Of a stretch of DNA of 64,000 bases, positions 9,943 through 19,187 are shown piece by piece. Positions within the stretch are counted from its first letter, which is position 1. Each line of letters opens with the position of its first letter. The translations under genes were made by a program, and so were the position numbers. The DNA is from Chitinophaga sp. sic0106 (lineage in GTDB: Bacteria > Bacteroidota > Bacteroidia > Chitinophagales > Chitinophagaceae). The stretch is taken from positions 62,001 to 126,000 of the forward strand of contig NZ_JAHUWJ010000003.1 in the NCBI RefSeq assembly GCF_019219075.1. Direction: 5' to 3'. The notes under the pieces were generated by a model, which saw nothing but the letters and a program-made list of their open reading frames with translations, was not told where the DNA came from and did no database searches.

Positions 9943-10138
9943 ATCTATCAATAATTACGTATGATGAATTACAGATGTGGTGGAGCTCAATGAAACCAAT
10001 ACATCGAAAAATTTGAATGTACGAAGTTAAATAGTTTTTCATTACCAGCACCAGGTAATTAAGGAACGGCAGAATTGCAGGAATAACTTGTGGATATCCT
10101 GACAAATGGAAAAAATAAAATTTTGTTACCGGGAGAGA

Positions 10139-11608
10139 TTAAACACCATCTGCTTTAATAGTGGAGAGTAATTTGTCGAGGTTTACGCTGGCAAAACCCG
10201 ACGCATAGTCGGACAAGCCATAGGGAATGATCAGTTCATTGTTATGAATAATCGACCCGCAACTGTAGAGCACATTCGGTACATACCCTTCGCGCTCGTC
10301 CTTCTTCGGCACCAGCAGCGGCTCCCGCAGGCGGCCGATTTCTATACGGGGATCGTTGAGGTCGAGCAAGCTGGCTCCTATACAATAAGTGCGCATAGGC
10401 CCTACCCCGTGGGTAATTACCAGCCACCCCTCCGCAGTTTCGATAGGCGAGCCGCAGTTGCCCACCTGTACAAACTCCCAGGGATACTTCGGCGTTTGCA
10501 GGATCTGTGGATTCTCCCAGATATTAATTTTATCTGAATACATGATGTAGCCATTAATGCCATCAATGCGGGAGATCATCACATATTTACCACCGATCTT
10601 ACGGGGGAAGAGCGCCAGGTTCTTGTTCTGTGCTCCTTCCCCGTATAACGGCAATATCTTGAAATTATAGAAATCTTTGGTTTGCAGCAGCTTTGGCTGG
10701 ATGGTGATACCGTCGTACGCCGTGTAGGTAGCGTAGTAAGTGACCGAACCATCGTCGGAAGTATATTTCACGAACCGCGCATCTTCTATACCGCGACTCT
10801 CGGCATCTGAATAAGGAAAAATTATTCTGTCCGAAATATCGGTATCCAGCGAAAAGTTGAGTTCATAATAGCTGTCCGCGAGCCACAACACGCGTTCCAG
10901 CTCTTTCTTGAGCAAATGATCTACCTGGTAACGCTGCTGCATATCCCGGATGGTCCGCTTCAGCGCCTGGTATTCGAACTTATCGGACAGGCTGTTTTGT
11001 ACCTCCTGCATAATAGAATCCGGCAGCTTGATGGACACCGCATTCTGGAAAAAGGACTGTTTCTGGTAAACGGCGTTGCGGATCACCTCCGCTTCATCGA
11101 TATAGTTACCCGGTGATTCCAGGAATATTTCATTGTGCTGGTCTATCACACCATTTCTGAAAGCAATGGAGGATACGTGTCCTTCTCCCACTGCCCTGAA
11201 ACTGATGATGATGCGTTTCTCTCCTTCTTCCAGGCCACTCTGATCAATATCTTCAATAATACTTGGGTTAAAGAATGCGGCTGATTCGATGGAATATTCG
11301 TTGGTAAAATACGAGCCTATGAGCAGTTTTTTACGATCACTGAGTTCCTCGTAACTGAGCTGCAGTGCCTCAAAGAGGTGACTTACCCTGTCCGCGTGGC
11401 GCGCGAAGATCCTGGTTATATTACGATGCCGCCGGGAGAACTCTCTCAGTATAGGCATCATTGTTAGGTTAACCTCGGAATCATCCATTTCTACTACTTT
11501 CTGGATAATGGATTTGGCTCTGGCTTCACCATTGAAAAAGAACCTGGCCACCACCCTTTTGAGGTCAGGATAAATTTTCGTGTTTTTCCTCTCTATAGAC
11601 AATTGCAT
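10139..11608 (-). CDS. GH130-type glycoside phosphorylase/hydrolase
   Basis: Cytoplasmic protein of 489 residues, no signal peptide. The C-terminal two thirds show the five-bladed propeller features of GH130 (beta-mannan and mannobiose phosphorylases): GIEDARFVKY with the Glu-Asp pair holding the general-acid Asp near residue 270, YYATYTAYDG, KNLALFPRKIGGKYVMISR, and CGSPIETAEGWLVITHGVG. About 160 N-terminal residues (helical, Arg-rich) form an extension absent from the short ~330-residue GH130 enzymes. It is the last gene of the glgA-glgC run, 18 bp after glgC, so it probably acts on storage or reserve carbohydrate; the actual substrate cannot be read from sequence. ATG at 11608 is used; an in-frame GTG lies three codons upstream. 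Confidence 0.82.
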   Translation of the reverse strand: MQLSIERKNTKIYPDLKRVVARFFFNGEARAKSIIQKVVEMDDSEVNLTMMPILREFSRRHRNITRIFARHADRVSHLFEALQLSYEELSDRKKLLIGSYFTNEYSIESAAFFNPSIIEDIDQSGLEEGEKRIIISFRAVGEGHVSSIAFRNGVIDQHNEIFLESPGNYIDEAEVIRNAVYQKQSFFQNAVSIKLPDSIMQEVQNSLSDKFEYQALKRTIRDMQQRYQVDHLLKKELERVLWLADSYYELNFSLDTDISDRIIFPYSDAESRGIEDARFVKYTSDDGSVTYYATYTAYDGITIQPKLLQTKDFYNFKILPLYGEGAQNKNLALFPRKIGGKYVMISRIDGINGYIMYSDKINIWENPQILQTPKYPWEFVQVGNCGSPIETAEGWLVITHGVGPMRTYCIGASLLDLNDPRIEIGRLREPLLVPKKDEREGYVPNVLYSCGSIIHNNELIIPYGLSDYASGFASVNLDKLLSTIKADGV

Positions 11609-11626
11609 GTTTAGCACATTTGGTCA

Positions 11627-12898
11627 TCAAATCTCAAAACCGTCGTTCAGTACCATTCCTTTTTTCACAACAACGATACCATCTTTTACAGTGTACTTTT
11701 CAAAGTCGCCATCAACAAGGTGTTTACCTCCGTTAATACGTACGTTGTTGCCTATACTAACGTTTTTATCGATGATAGCATTGTTGATCACGCAGTCTTC
11801 CCCGATACCGATGGGCGGAAACCCTTTGGCCTGTGCCTTTTCCAGGTCGTCCAGGGTTTGGTAGTAATCACTGCCCATAATATAGCTGTTGGTGACTACC
11901 GTTCCTTTGCCAATGCGGGTACGTATCCCAATTACACAACGTTCCAGACGGCTTGCCAAAATAATACAACCGTCGGCCACAATAGTTCTTTCAATGGCAC
12001 CGGAAATTTTTGCCGGCGGCAACATTCTGGCTCGGGAAAAGATGGTTTGTGACTCATCATAGAGGTTAAACAACGGAATATCGTCTGTGAGACCAATGTT
12101 TGCCTCAAAGAAAGAAGGGATATTTCCGATGTCTGTCCAATAGCCCTCATATTGATAGCTAAATACTTTATATCCGGAGGAGATGGCAAATGGAATTACC
12201 TGTTTACCGAAATCGGCCTGATCGGGGTTACCCATCAGCATGTCGAACAGCACTTTCCGGGAGAAAACGTAGATGCCCATGCTGGCCAGGTATTCCCTGC
12301 CGGCATCCTTCATTTCCGGGCTCACTTCGGAAGCCCATGGTGGCAGCTGTTCCTGTGACGGCTTTTCGGTAAAGGATACGATTGCTCCTTCTTCATCGGT
12401 TTTTAGAATACCGAAATCAGATGCTTCCTTGGCTGCCACCGGGATGGTAGCAATGGAGATATCTGCGCCGGTATCTTTATGTTGCTGAATAAATTTGCTG
12501 AAGTCCATCTGGTACAACTGGTCACCGGAGAGGATGAGCACATACTCGAAGTCAAAATTCTCCATATGGTGAAGGCATTGCCTCACAGCATCTGCCGTAC
12601 CCTGGTACCAGGTAGGGTTATCCGGGGTTTGTTCTGCCGCCAGGATGTCCACAAAGCCTTTATCAAAATTGCTAAAGCGATAGGTGTTTTTGATATGCTT
12701 GTTCAGCGACGCGGAATTGTACTGTGTGAGCACAAAGATCCTGTTCAACCCGGCATTCAGGCAGTTGGAAATGGGGATATCTACCAGGCGGTATTTACCG
12801 GCCAGCGGTACTGCCGGCTTGGAGCGGCGACGTGTAAGCGGGTACAGGCGGGTTCCGGCCCCACCTCCTAGTATAATGGATATTACGGCGTTAGACAT
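11627..12898 (-). CDS. glgC: glucose-1-phosphate adenylyltransferase (ADP-glucose pyrophosphorylase)
   Basis: Makes ADP-glucose from glucose-1-phosphate and ATP, the committed step of bacterial glycogen synthesis. It is 423 residues, normal length. The N-terminal nucleotidyltransferase fold carries GGGAGTRLYPLT (11-22) with the nearby RSKPAVPLAGKYRLVD. LSGDQLYQMD holds the catalytic Asp region, and FTEKP and the EGYWTDIG motif for glucose-1-phosphate are present. The C-terminal ~130 residues are a left-handed beta-helix with hexapeptide-like repeats (DCVINNAIIDKNVSIGNNV). It sits 28 bp after glgA and 18 bp before the GH130 gene, almost certainly one transcript. Confidence 0.97.
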   Translation of the reverse strand: MSNAVISIILGGGAGTRLYPLTRRRSKPAVPLAGKYRLVDIPISNCLNAGLNRIFVLTQYNSASLNKHIKNTYRFSNFDKGFVDILAAEQTPDNPTWYQGTADAVRQCLHHMENFDFEYVLILSGDQLYQMDFSKFIQQHKDTGADISIATIPVAAKEASDFGILKTDEEGAIVSFTEKPSQEQLPPWASEVSPEMKDAGREYLASMGIYVFSRKVLFDMLMGNPDQADFGKQVIPFAISSGYKVFSYQYEGYWTDIGNIPSFFEANIGLTDDIPLFNLYDESQTIFSRARMLPPAKISGAIERTIVADGCIILASRLERCVIGIRTRIGKGTVVTNSYIMGSDYYQTLDDLEKAQAKGFPPIGIGEDCVINNAIIDKNVSIGNNVRINGGKHLVDGDFEKYTVKDGIVVVKKGMVLNDGFEI

Positions 12899-12926
12899 AT
12901 ATATAAAGGGAGTTATTTTTTCTGAA

Positions 12927-14345
12927 TCAGGTGCGCATGTTTTGGTAGAGGGCTACATACTGTTGTGCGGAAGATGTCCAGGAGTGGTCCAGGTGCATTC
13001 CGGAGAGCTGCACATCGCGCAGTCTGCGTTTATCCTGGTATAACTCAATGGCTCTTTTCACGGCACTGCATGCATCCCATACCGAGGGCTGAATAAACCG
13101 GATACCAACGCCGCCGGGATCGCCGAAGTCAGTGACGGTATCTTTCAAACCTCCGGTACTTCTCACAACAGGTATCGTGCCATAACGCAGTGCGTACAGC
13201 TGGTTTAAGCCGCAGGGCTCCACCCGCGAGGGCATCAGCAGGAAGTCGGTGCCGGCATAGATCAGGTGCGATAATGACTCATCATACCCAATGTGGAGAT
13301 TAAATCCGTAGCTGGCATAATTTCTTGTTTCCTGCAACATCCATTCAATATGCGGATCACCACTGCCGAGCACCAGGAAGTTCACTTCTCCGGGCAGCTC
13401 GTGTAAACTTCTTCCTATGATTTCAGGGAGAAGGTCAGCGCCTTTGTCGCCCACCAGCCGCCCAATAAATGAAATCAGCGGCAGGGATGCGTCCAGGCCG
13501 AACCTTTCACAAAGTGCCTGTTTGTTCACTTCTTTTCCTTCAGGAATCAATTCAGGGGTATAATTGTTCGAAATGCGGGGATCTGTTGCCGGATCCCACA
13601 CTACGGTATCGATGCCGTTAATGATGCCGCTGGTCTTTGCCCGCTCACTGCTGATAAGGCTTTCCAGGCCATTGGCATTTTGATATAACTCCTCCATGTA
13701 ACCCGGAGAAACGGTGGTCACCCGCCATGCACATTTGATGCCTGCGGCCAGCGGATTGATACATCCGCCCCAGTCGAGCAACCCTGCCTTCCACAGGTCG
13801 AAGCCGGGAAGCAGGTACAGTTTATCCCAGCCAAGCTGGCCCTGGTACTGTGCGTTATGGATGGTTAATACGGATGGTATCTGGCTGAGGCGATTATATT
13901 TATAACCATAGCTCAGCATAAAAGGTATCAGTGCAGTATGATGATCGTGGCAATGCATCACATCGGGGTGGTGATGCCATTCGTTTATCCAGTCGAGTAC
14001 AGCGATCTGGAATGCCAGGAAACGTTCGGTATCGTTAGGGTATCCATAAACGCCCGGTGTGTCGAGCAACCCCGGAATATCTACGAGGTACAGGTCGAAT
14101 TCGAGGCTGTTATGTCTCTCCTTTAAAATATTAAAATGGTACCACTGATGGCCTAACCACATACCGGACTGGTGTACCACATCAAACTCATGGGTATCGA
14201 AAAACTTATTCCTGTAGGCCGGCAATACTACCTTGGCAATATGCCCGAGCTCCTGCTGGTACTTGGGAAGGGCACCTACCACATCTCCCAGTCCGCCGAC
14301 CTTCGCTACCGGATAACATTCCGCGCTAACGTGTAAAATTTCCAT
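12927..14345 (-). CDS. glgA: glycogen synthase (GT5)
   Basis: Transfers glucose from ADP-glucose to the non-reducing end of alpha-1,4-glucan. It is 472 residues, typical of bacterial GlgA. MEILHVSAECYPVAKVGGLG includes the ADP-glucose-binding KVGGLGDV at 15-22. The Rossmann C-terminal domain has the GRLVGDKGADLL segment and PSRVEPCGLNQLYALRYGT with the catalytic Glu, followed by VRSTGGLKDTV. It is first gene of a glgA-glgC-GH130 run and divergent from the DUF72 gene, with a 108-bp shared upstream region. No branching enzyme, debranching enzyme or glycogen phosphorylase is encoded nearby. A perfect TAnnTTTG element was not found upstream. Confidence 0.97.
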   Translation of the reverse strand: MEILHVSAECYPVAKVGGLGDVVGALPKYQQELGHIAKVVLPAYRNKFFDTHEFDVVHQSGMWLGHQWYHFNILKERHNSLEFDLYLVDIPGLLDTPGVYGYPNDTERFLAFQIAVLDWINEWHHHPDVMHCHDHHTALIPFMLSYGYKYNRLSQIPSVLTIHNAQYQGQLGWDKLYLLPGFDLWKAGLLDWGGCINPLAAGIKCAWRVTTVSPGYMEELYQNANGLESLISSERAKTSGIINGIDTVVWDPATDPRISNNYTPELIPEGKEVNKQALCERFGLDASLPLISFIGRLVGDKGADLLPEIIGRSLHELPGEVNFLVLGSGDPHIEWMLQETRNYASYGFNLHIGYDESLSHLIYAGTDFLLMPSRVEPCGLNQLYALRYGTIPVVRSTGGLKDTVTDFGDPGGVGIRFIQPSVWDACSAVKRAIELYQDKRRLRDVQLSGMHLDHSWTSSAQQYVALYQNMRT

Positions 14346-14453
14346 GCTGCTAATTGTATTTCCTTAAGTTAGTTGCAAAAAACTGAAATTCAAAATTTTC
14401 TTACCTTGCTGGCACAACCCTTGCCGACGGAGTATTATCTAATAACAGTAATT

Positions 14454-15347
14454 ATGAAGTTTGGTACGGTTCCCGCATCCATGCTGGATGATATAGATTT
14501 CAAGATTCCTGCAGAGCCTCTGTGGAACAAGCGTGTATTGAAAGGCACGCCGGTACGCAAGCCCCGCGTTTTTTCCGGCGCCGCCAAATGGGCCCGCAGG
14601 GAATGGATAGACCTCCTCTACCCCGCCGGCACCCGCGAAAATCAATATCTCCAGGAATACATCAAACACTTCAACAGCATTGAGCTAAACGCCACCCGCT
14701 ATAAAATTTACGATGAAACCGCCGTGCGCCGCTGGGGTGAAAAGGCCCGGGGACAAGACTTTGTATTTTGCCCGAAGGTGCCGCAGATCATCAGCCACTA
14801 CAGCAGCTTAAGCAATGCCGGCGAGCGTACCACCGAATTCCTCGATGGCATGCTGGGCTTTGGTAAACACCTGGGACCCATATTTTTACAGTTAAGTGAG
14901 AAATTCAGTCCGTCCCGGCGTGCACAGCTATACGATTATGTGGCCGGACTCCCCGCCGATCTCCAGTTTTTTGTGGAAGTACGCCACCCCGAATGGTTTG
15001 AGGATGAGGCCATTCGCATGGAATTGTTCCAGACATTGGCGAAACATAAGGTGGGCGTAGTGATGACGGATACGCCGGGACGGCGCGACTGCCTCCATAT
15101 GCACCTGACCGTTCCCAAAGCTTTTATCAGGTTTGTGGCCAACGACCTGCATCCTACTGACTTTACCCGCATCGACGACTGGACTCATCGCCTAAAATAC
15201 TGGCTGGATAAGGGTCTTAAAGAATTTTATTTTTTCCTGCATACCCGCAGCGAAAAGAATATTCCCGAACTGGGCATGTACCTGGCCGACCAGGTGAAAA
15301 GAGTATGCGGTATTGAGATAAAAAAACCTGAGTTAATAAAACATTGA
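14454..15347 (+). CDS. DUF72 family protein (YecE-like)
   Basis: 297-residue cytoplasmic protein of the DUF72/YecE family, a TIM-barrel-like fold of unknown biochemical role. Recognised by FSGAAKWARREWIDLLYP near residue 40, FNSIELNATRYKIYDE, FCPKVPQIISHY and the FFVEVRHPEWF segment. The ATG at 14454 is preferred: an in-frame start 27 codons upstream would overlap the glgA-side promoter region and adds residues unlike the family. It is divergent from glgA and followed by an 85-bp gap to the FAD/Fe-S dehydrogenase, so it is probably transcribed alone. Confidence 0.85.
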   Translation: MKFGTVPASMLDDIDFKIPAEPLWNKRVLKGTPVRKPRVFSGAAKWARREWIDLLYPAGTRENQYLQEYIKHFNSIELNATRYKIYDETAVRRWGEKARGQDFVFCPKVPQIISHYSSLSNAGERTTEFLDGMLGFGKHLGPIFLQLSEKFSPSRRAQLYDYVAGLPADLQFFVEVRHPEWFEDEAIRMELFQTLAKHKVGVVMTDTPGRRDCLHMHLTVPKAFIRFVANDLHPTDFTRIDDWTHRLKYWLDKGLKEFYFFLHTRSEKNIPELGMYLADQVKRVCGIEIKKPELIKH

Positions 15348-15399
15348 TTCTTTTTTTGACGATTATATTACAGGAGATGAAAAAGCCGCAATGATATAT

Positions 15400-15407
15400 T
15401 AATTTTG
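15400..15407 (+). promoter_or_regulatory. putative -7 element for the FAD/Fe-S dehydrogenase
   Basis: TAATTTTG matches TAnnTTTG, 25 nt before the ATG at 15433. No TTTG box at -33 spacing. Confidence 0.4.
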
Positions 15408-15432
15408 CCCTCTCAAAACAGGTACATATATC

Positions 15433-18357
15433 ATGCGCGACAAGCTAGAGCAATTGGCCGGGGAATTGAAAGGCACGTTATACACAGACGATACGATGCG
15501 GACCCTTTATGCCACAGATGCTTCGGCATACCGCGAAATGCCCTTAGCAGTGGCGATTCCGGCCGATGAAGCAGATCTTAAAACACTGATCAGATTTGCA
15601 CGTGAAAATAAAACATCACTGATACCGCGAACTGCCGGCACCTCCCTCGCCGGGCAGGTAGTAGGCAACGGTATCATCACCGATGTTTCCCGGACCTTTA
15701 CAAAAATTCTGGAACTGAATAAAGAGGAAGGCTGGGTACGCGTACAACCAGGCGTTATCAGAGACGAACTGAATATGTTCCTCAAACCACACGGACTGTA
15801 CTTCGGCCCTGAAACCTCCACCGCCAACAGAGCCATGATCGGCGGTATGGTGGGCAACAACTCCTGCGGTTCCAACTCCGTGGTATACGGCAGTACCCGC
15901 GAGCACCTGCTGGAAGTAAAAGCCCTCCTCAGCGATGGCCAGGAAGTTACCTTCGGTTCCATGGATGCGGAAACCTTCCACCAGAAATGCGAAGGCCCGG
16001 ACACACTGGAAACACGCATCTATAAACAGATCCGTACCACGCTCAGCAATCATAACAACGCAGCTGAAATCAGGAAAGAGTTCCCTAAAAAGAGCATTCC
16101 ACGCCGCAACACCGGCTATGCCGTAGACATGCTGCTGGAAACCAGCCCCTTCACCGCCGGCACAGAAGATTTCAACTTCTGCAAACTCATTGCGGGATCA
16201 GAAGGCACCCTGGCCTTCCTCACTGAAATAAAAATCCATGTAGACCCCATCCCTCCCAAAGAGGTGGGCCTGCTGTGCATACACTTCAATAATATCGATG
16301 AGTCGCTCCGCGCCAACGTGCTGGTAATGGACTTCAAACCCAGCGCCAGTGAGCTGATCGACCACTACATCCTGGAGTGCACAAAAGATAATATTGAGCA
16401 AAGCAAAAACCGCTTCTTCGTACAGGGAGATCCCGGCGCCATCCTGGTAGTGGAATTTTGTCGCAATACCCGCGAAGAAATTACCGCCATATGCGCACAA
16501 GTGGAAGCAAAGCTCCGCGAAGCTGGCCTGGGATACCACTTCCCGCTGCTCTTCGGGGACGACAGCAAAAAAATATGGGCACTGCGTAAAGCGGGACTCG
16601 GCTTACTCAGCAACCTGCCCGGCGATGAAAAAGCCGTGCCGGTAATCGAAGATACCGCCGTAGCCGTGGAAGACCTCCCCCACTTCATCCGTGATTTCAA
16701 CGACATCCTGAAACAGTACGGTCTATACGCTGTACACTACGCCCATGCCGGCTCCGGTGAAATTCACCTCCGCCCTATCATCAACCTGAAAACAGTAGAA
16801 GGCAATCACCTCTTCCGCAAGATTGCCGAAGAAATTGCCACCCTGGTGAAGAAATACCATGGCTCCCTTTCCGGCGAACATGGCGATGGCCGCCTTCGTG
16901 GCGAGTTTATCAAACAAATGGTGGGTGATAAAAACTATGAACTGCTGCGGGAAATCAAATACACCTGGGACCCGGAAAACATCTTCAATCCCAACAAAAT
17001 TGTGGATACGCCCAGCATGAACAGCATGCTGCGCTACGAGCCAGGACAGGCCGCGCCTACTATCAATACCATCTTTCACTTCCCGGAGCAAACCATTCTC
17101 CAGCATGCGGAACAGTGTAATGGTAGTGGCGACTGCCGTAAAACACAGCTCAGCGGCGGTACCATGTGCCCCAGCTACATGGCTACCCGCAACGAAAAGG
17201 ATACTACCCGCGCCAGGGCCAATATCCTGCGCGAATTCCTCACCCATTCCAACAAGGAAAACCGCTTCGACCATAAAGAAATCTACGAAGTACTGGACCT
17301 CTGCCTGGCCTGTAAGGGTTGTAAGTCGGAGTGCCCGTCCAACGTGGATATGGCAAAGCTGAAAATGGAATTCCTCCAGCACTACTACGATGCCAACGGG
17401 GTACCGATGCGTGCCAACATGATCGGCAACTATTCCAGACTCAACGGACTGGCTGCTATCGCACCATCTATCTATAACAGTCTTGTAAAAAATCCACTAA
17501 CGGGCAGCCTTATACGTAAATTCTCCGGGTTTGCACCTAAACGTTCACTGCCTACTTTGCATACTACCACCCTCCGGAACTGGTATACGCGCATATGGCC
17601 GTCTGAAAAGAAAGGCAAAACCGGCAGCCGCAAGGTGTACCTTTTCTGCGATGAGTTTACTAACTATAACGATACTACGATCGGTATCAAAGCAGTAAAA
17701 CTGCTGCATAAGCTGGGTTATCAGGTGGAGATGATAGAGCATCCGGAGAGCGCCAGAGCGTATATGTCCAAAGGCCTGCTGCGCAAAGCGCGGGAAATTG
17801 CAGAAGACAATGTTCGCATTTTCCAGACTATCATCAACGAAAATACACCACTGCTGGGCGTGGAACCTTCTGCCATCCTGAGCTTCCGCGATGAATACCC
17901 TGACCTGGTACGGGACGGACTCCGCAAAGGTGCACAAGAACTCTCCAAACATGTGTACATGGTGGACGAGTTCCTCGCGATAGAAGCCGACAAAGGCAAT
18001 ATCACAGCTGCACAGTTTACTACCCGCACGCAACATATCAAATTACACGGCCACTGCCAGCAAAAAGCGCTGTCATCTGCCCTGCACAGTAAAAAAATAC
18101 TGTCTATCCCGAGTAACTACTCCGTGGAAGTGATTCCATCCGGTTGCTGCGGTATGGCCGGGTCATTTGGATACGAGAAGGAACATTACGACCTGAGTAT
18201 GCAAATTGGCGAGATGGTGCTGTTTCCTGCGGTGCGCAATGCTGCTTCCGGCACTATCATTGCGGCGCCGGGTACGAGTTGCCGCCACCAGGTGAAAGAT
18301 GGTACCGGGGTAATTGCGAAACATCCGATTGAAATTTTGTTTGAATCACTCGCATAG
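15433..18357 (+). CDS. FAD-binding and 4Fe-4S D-2-hydroxyacid dehydrogenase (YdiJ-like fusion)
   Basis: 974-residue fusion of a GlcD-type flavin dehydrogenase with a GlpC-type iron-sulfur region. Such proteins oxidise D-2-hydroxyacids (D-lactate, D-2-hydroxyglutarate) and pass electrons to the quinone pool or another carrier. Seen in order: FAD-binding PCMH domain (about 30-240) with PRTAGTSLAGQVVG and GGMVGNNSCGSNSVVYGS; FAD-oxidase C domain (about 260-515) with the histidine-rich YAHAGSGEIHLRP and SGEHGDGRLRG; two cysteine clusters, the second DLCLACKGCKSECP near 620-635; and a C-terminal CCG domain with HGHCQQKA and SGCCGMAGSFGYE. No signal peptide or membrane segment is apparent. Substrate is undetermined; E. 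coli YdiJ is the closest architecture I know. It is monocistronic, ended by a double-hairpin terminator. Confidence 0.92.
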   Translation: MRDKLEQLAGELKGTLYTDDTMRTLYATDASAYREMPLAVAIPADEADLKTLIRFARENKTSLIPRTAGTSLAGQVVGNGIITDVSRTFTKILELNKEEGWVRVQPGVIRDELNMFLKPHGLYFGPETSTANRAMIGGMVGNNSCGSNSVVYGSTREHLLEVKALLSDGQEVTFGSMDAETFHQKCEGPDTLETRIYKQIRTTLSNHNNAAEIRKEFPKKSIPRRNTGYAVDMLLETSPFTAGTEDFNFCKLIAGSEGTLAFLTEIKIHVDPIPPKEVGLLCIHFNNIDESLRANVLVMDFKPSASELIDHYILECTKDNIEQSKNRFFVQGDPGAILVVEFCRNTREEITAICAQVEAKLREAGLGYHFPLLFGDDSKKIWALRKAGLGLLSNLPGDEKAVPVIEDTAVAVEDLPHFIRDFNDILKQYGLYAVHYAHAGSGEIHLRPIINLKTVEGNHLFRKIAEEIATLVKKYHGSLSGEHGDGRLRGEFIKQMVGDKNYELLREIKYTWDPENIFNPNKIVDTPSMNSMLRYEPGQAAPTINTIFHFPEQTILQHAEQCNGSGDCRKTQLSGGTMCPSYMATRNEKDTTRARANILREFLTHSNKENRFDHKEIYEVLDLCLACKGCKSECPSNVDMAKLKMEFLQHYYDANGVPMRANMIGNYSRLNGLAAIAPSIYNSLVKNPLTGSLIRKFSGFAPKRSLPTLHTTTLRNWYTRIWPSEKKGKTGSRKVYLFCDEFTNYNDTTIGIKAVKLLHKLGYQVEMIEHPESARAYMSKGLLRKAREIAEDNVRIFQTIINENTPLLGVEPSAILSFRDEYPDLVRDGLRKGAQELSKHVYMVDEFLAIEADKGNITAAQFTTRTQHIKLHGHCQQKALSSALHSKKILSIPSNYSVEVIPSGCCGMAGSFGYEKEHYDLSMQIGEMVLFPAVRNAASGTIIAAPGTSCRHQVKDGTGVIAKHPIEILFESLA

Positions 18358-18424
18358 TTTTCACCCGTGCCTGCGGCACGGGTGAAAACAAAAATTCCGG
18401 ACCTATGGTCCGGAATTTTTGTTT
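18358..18424. terminator. bidirectional tandem-hairpin terminator
   Basis: Two adjacent perfect hairpins fill the 75-bp gap between convergent genes. The first is TTTTCACCCGTGCC / GGCACGGGTGAAAA (18358-18388, loop TGC). The second is AAACAAAAATTCCGGACC / GGTCCGGAATTTTTGTTT (18386-18424, loop TAT). The A/T flanks of the second serve as T-tract on both strands, so it can end both the dehydrogenase gene and the minus-strand efflux operon. Confidence 0.88.
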
Positions 18425-18432
18425 TTGATAAG

Positions 18433-19185
18433 CTAGCGTAGTTTCCCCAAATATATTTCCGTTAAAAAGTGAAACTTCACCATGCCATTCACCTGGAATT
18501 TATCATAAATATCTTCCAGCTCCCGTAGCATAGCATCATGCTGTGGCCCTGACTCCGGTGCATAGGAGGCGGACAGTAACCGCCCTTTCAGCCCTTTGAA
18601 ATCAAATTGCTGGGCATGTGTCAACTGCTTCAGCGCATACGTGGCGGGCGCAAAGAAAGCCTCCATTTGGGCAGGGGTAATATTTTTATGATTCACGGTG
18701 GCGTAGTCGGTGCCATATTTCCGCAGCAGCGCTTCGTAGGCATGTTCAAAAGGATGCTCCGTTTGACGCACATTCCAGATCAGCGCAACATAACTACCGG
18801 GCTTGCCTATACGAATAAATTCAGCTTTGGCAGCAGGCGCATCAAACCAATGGAAGGCTTGCCCTGCAACGATCAGATCCACACTGTCATCTGCCAGCGT
18901 AGTACGTTCAGCCGTGCCCGTTATAGGCTCAAACTGTGAGTAGGGCGAAAGTATTTTGATCATCTGCTCCCGCATCTCCCTGTTGGGCTCTACTGCATAT
19001 ACCTTATTACCTTGTTCCAGAAATGGTTCCGCAGAAATTCCCGTACCGGCGCCAATATCGGCCACCACGGTATCTTTGTGCAATACACCAACTTCTTTGA
19101 GAAACGGTATCAGGCTGTCCGGATAATGCGGACGATACTTTACATAATTTTCTACCCTTGAGCTGAATCTTTCTGTGTTTTTCAT
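18433..19185 (-). CDS. class I SAM-dependent methyltransferase
   Basis: 250-residue methyltransferase with a Rossmann core. Motif I VADIGAGTGISAEPF is near 42-56, an acidic VYAVEPNREM at the end of strand 2 (about 62-71), and DLIVAGQAFHWFD (motif IV region, about 104-116), close to the Methyltransf_11 group. The substrate is unknown. It is the last gene of the RND efflux operon, starting 2 bp after the stop of the pump gene, so it is almost certainly co-transcribed and perhaps translationally coupled. Related stand-alone proteins are often annotated as generic or trans-aconitate-like methyltransferases; I do not assign a substrate. A terminator lies 9 bp past its stop. Confidence 0.88.
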   Translation of the reverse strand: MKNTERFSSRVENYVKYRPHYPDSLIPFLKEVGVLHKDTVVADIGAGTGISAEPFLEQGNKVYAVEPNREMREQMIKILSPYSQFEPITGTAERTTLADDSVDLIVAGQAFHWFDAPAAKAEFIRIGKPGSYVALIWNVRQTEHPFEHAYEALLRKYGTDYATVNHKNITPAQMEAFFAPATYALKQLTHAQQFDFKGLKGRLLSASYAPESGPQHDAMLRELEDIYDKFQVNGMVKFHFLTEIYLGKLR

Positions 19186-19187
19186 GA

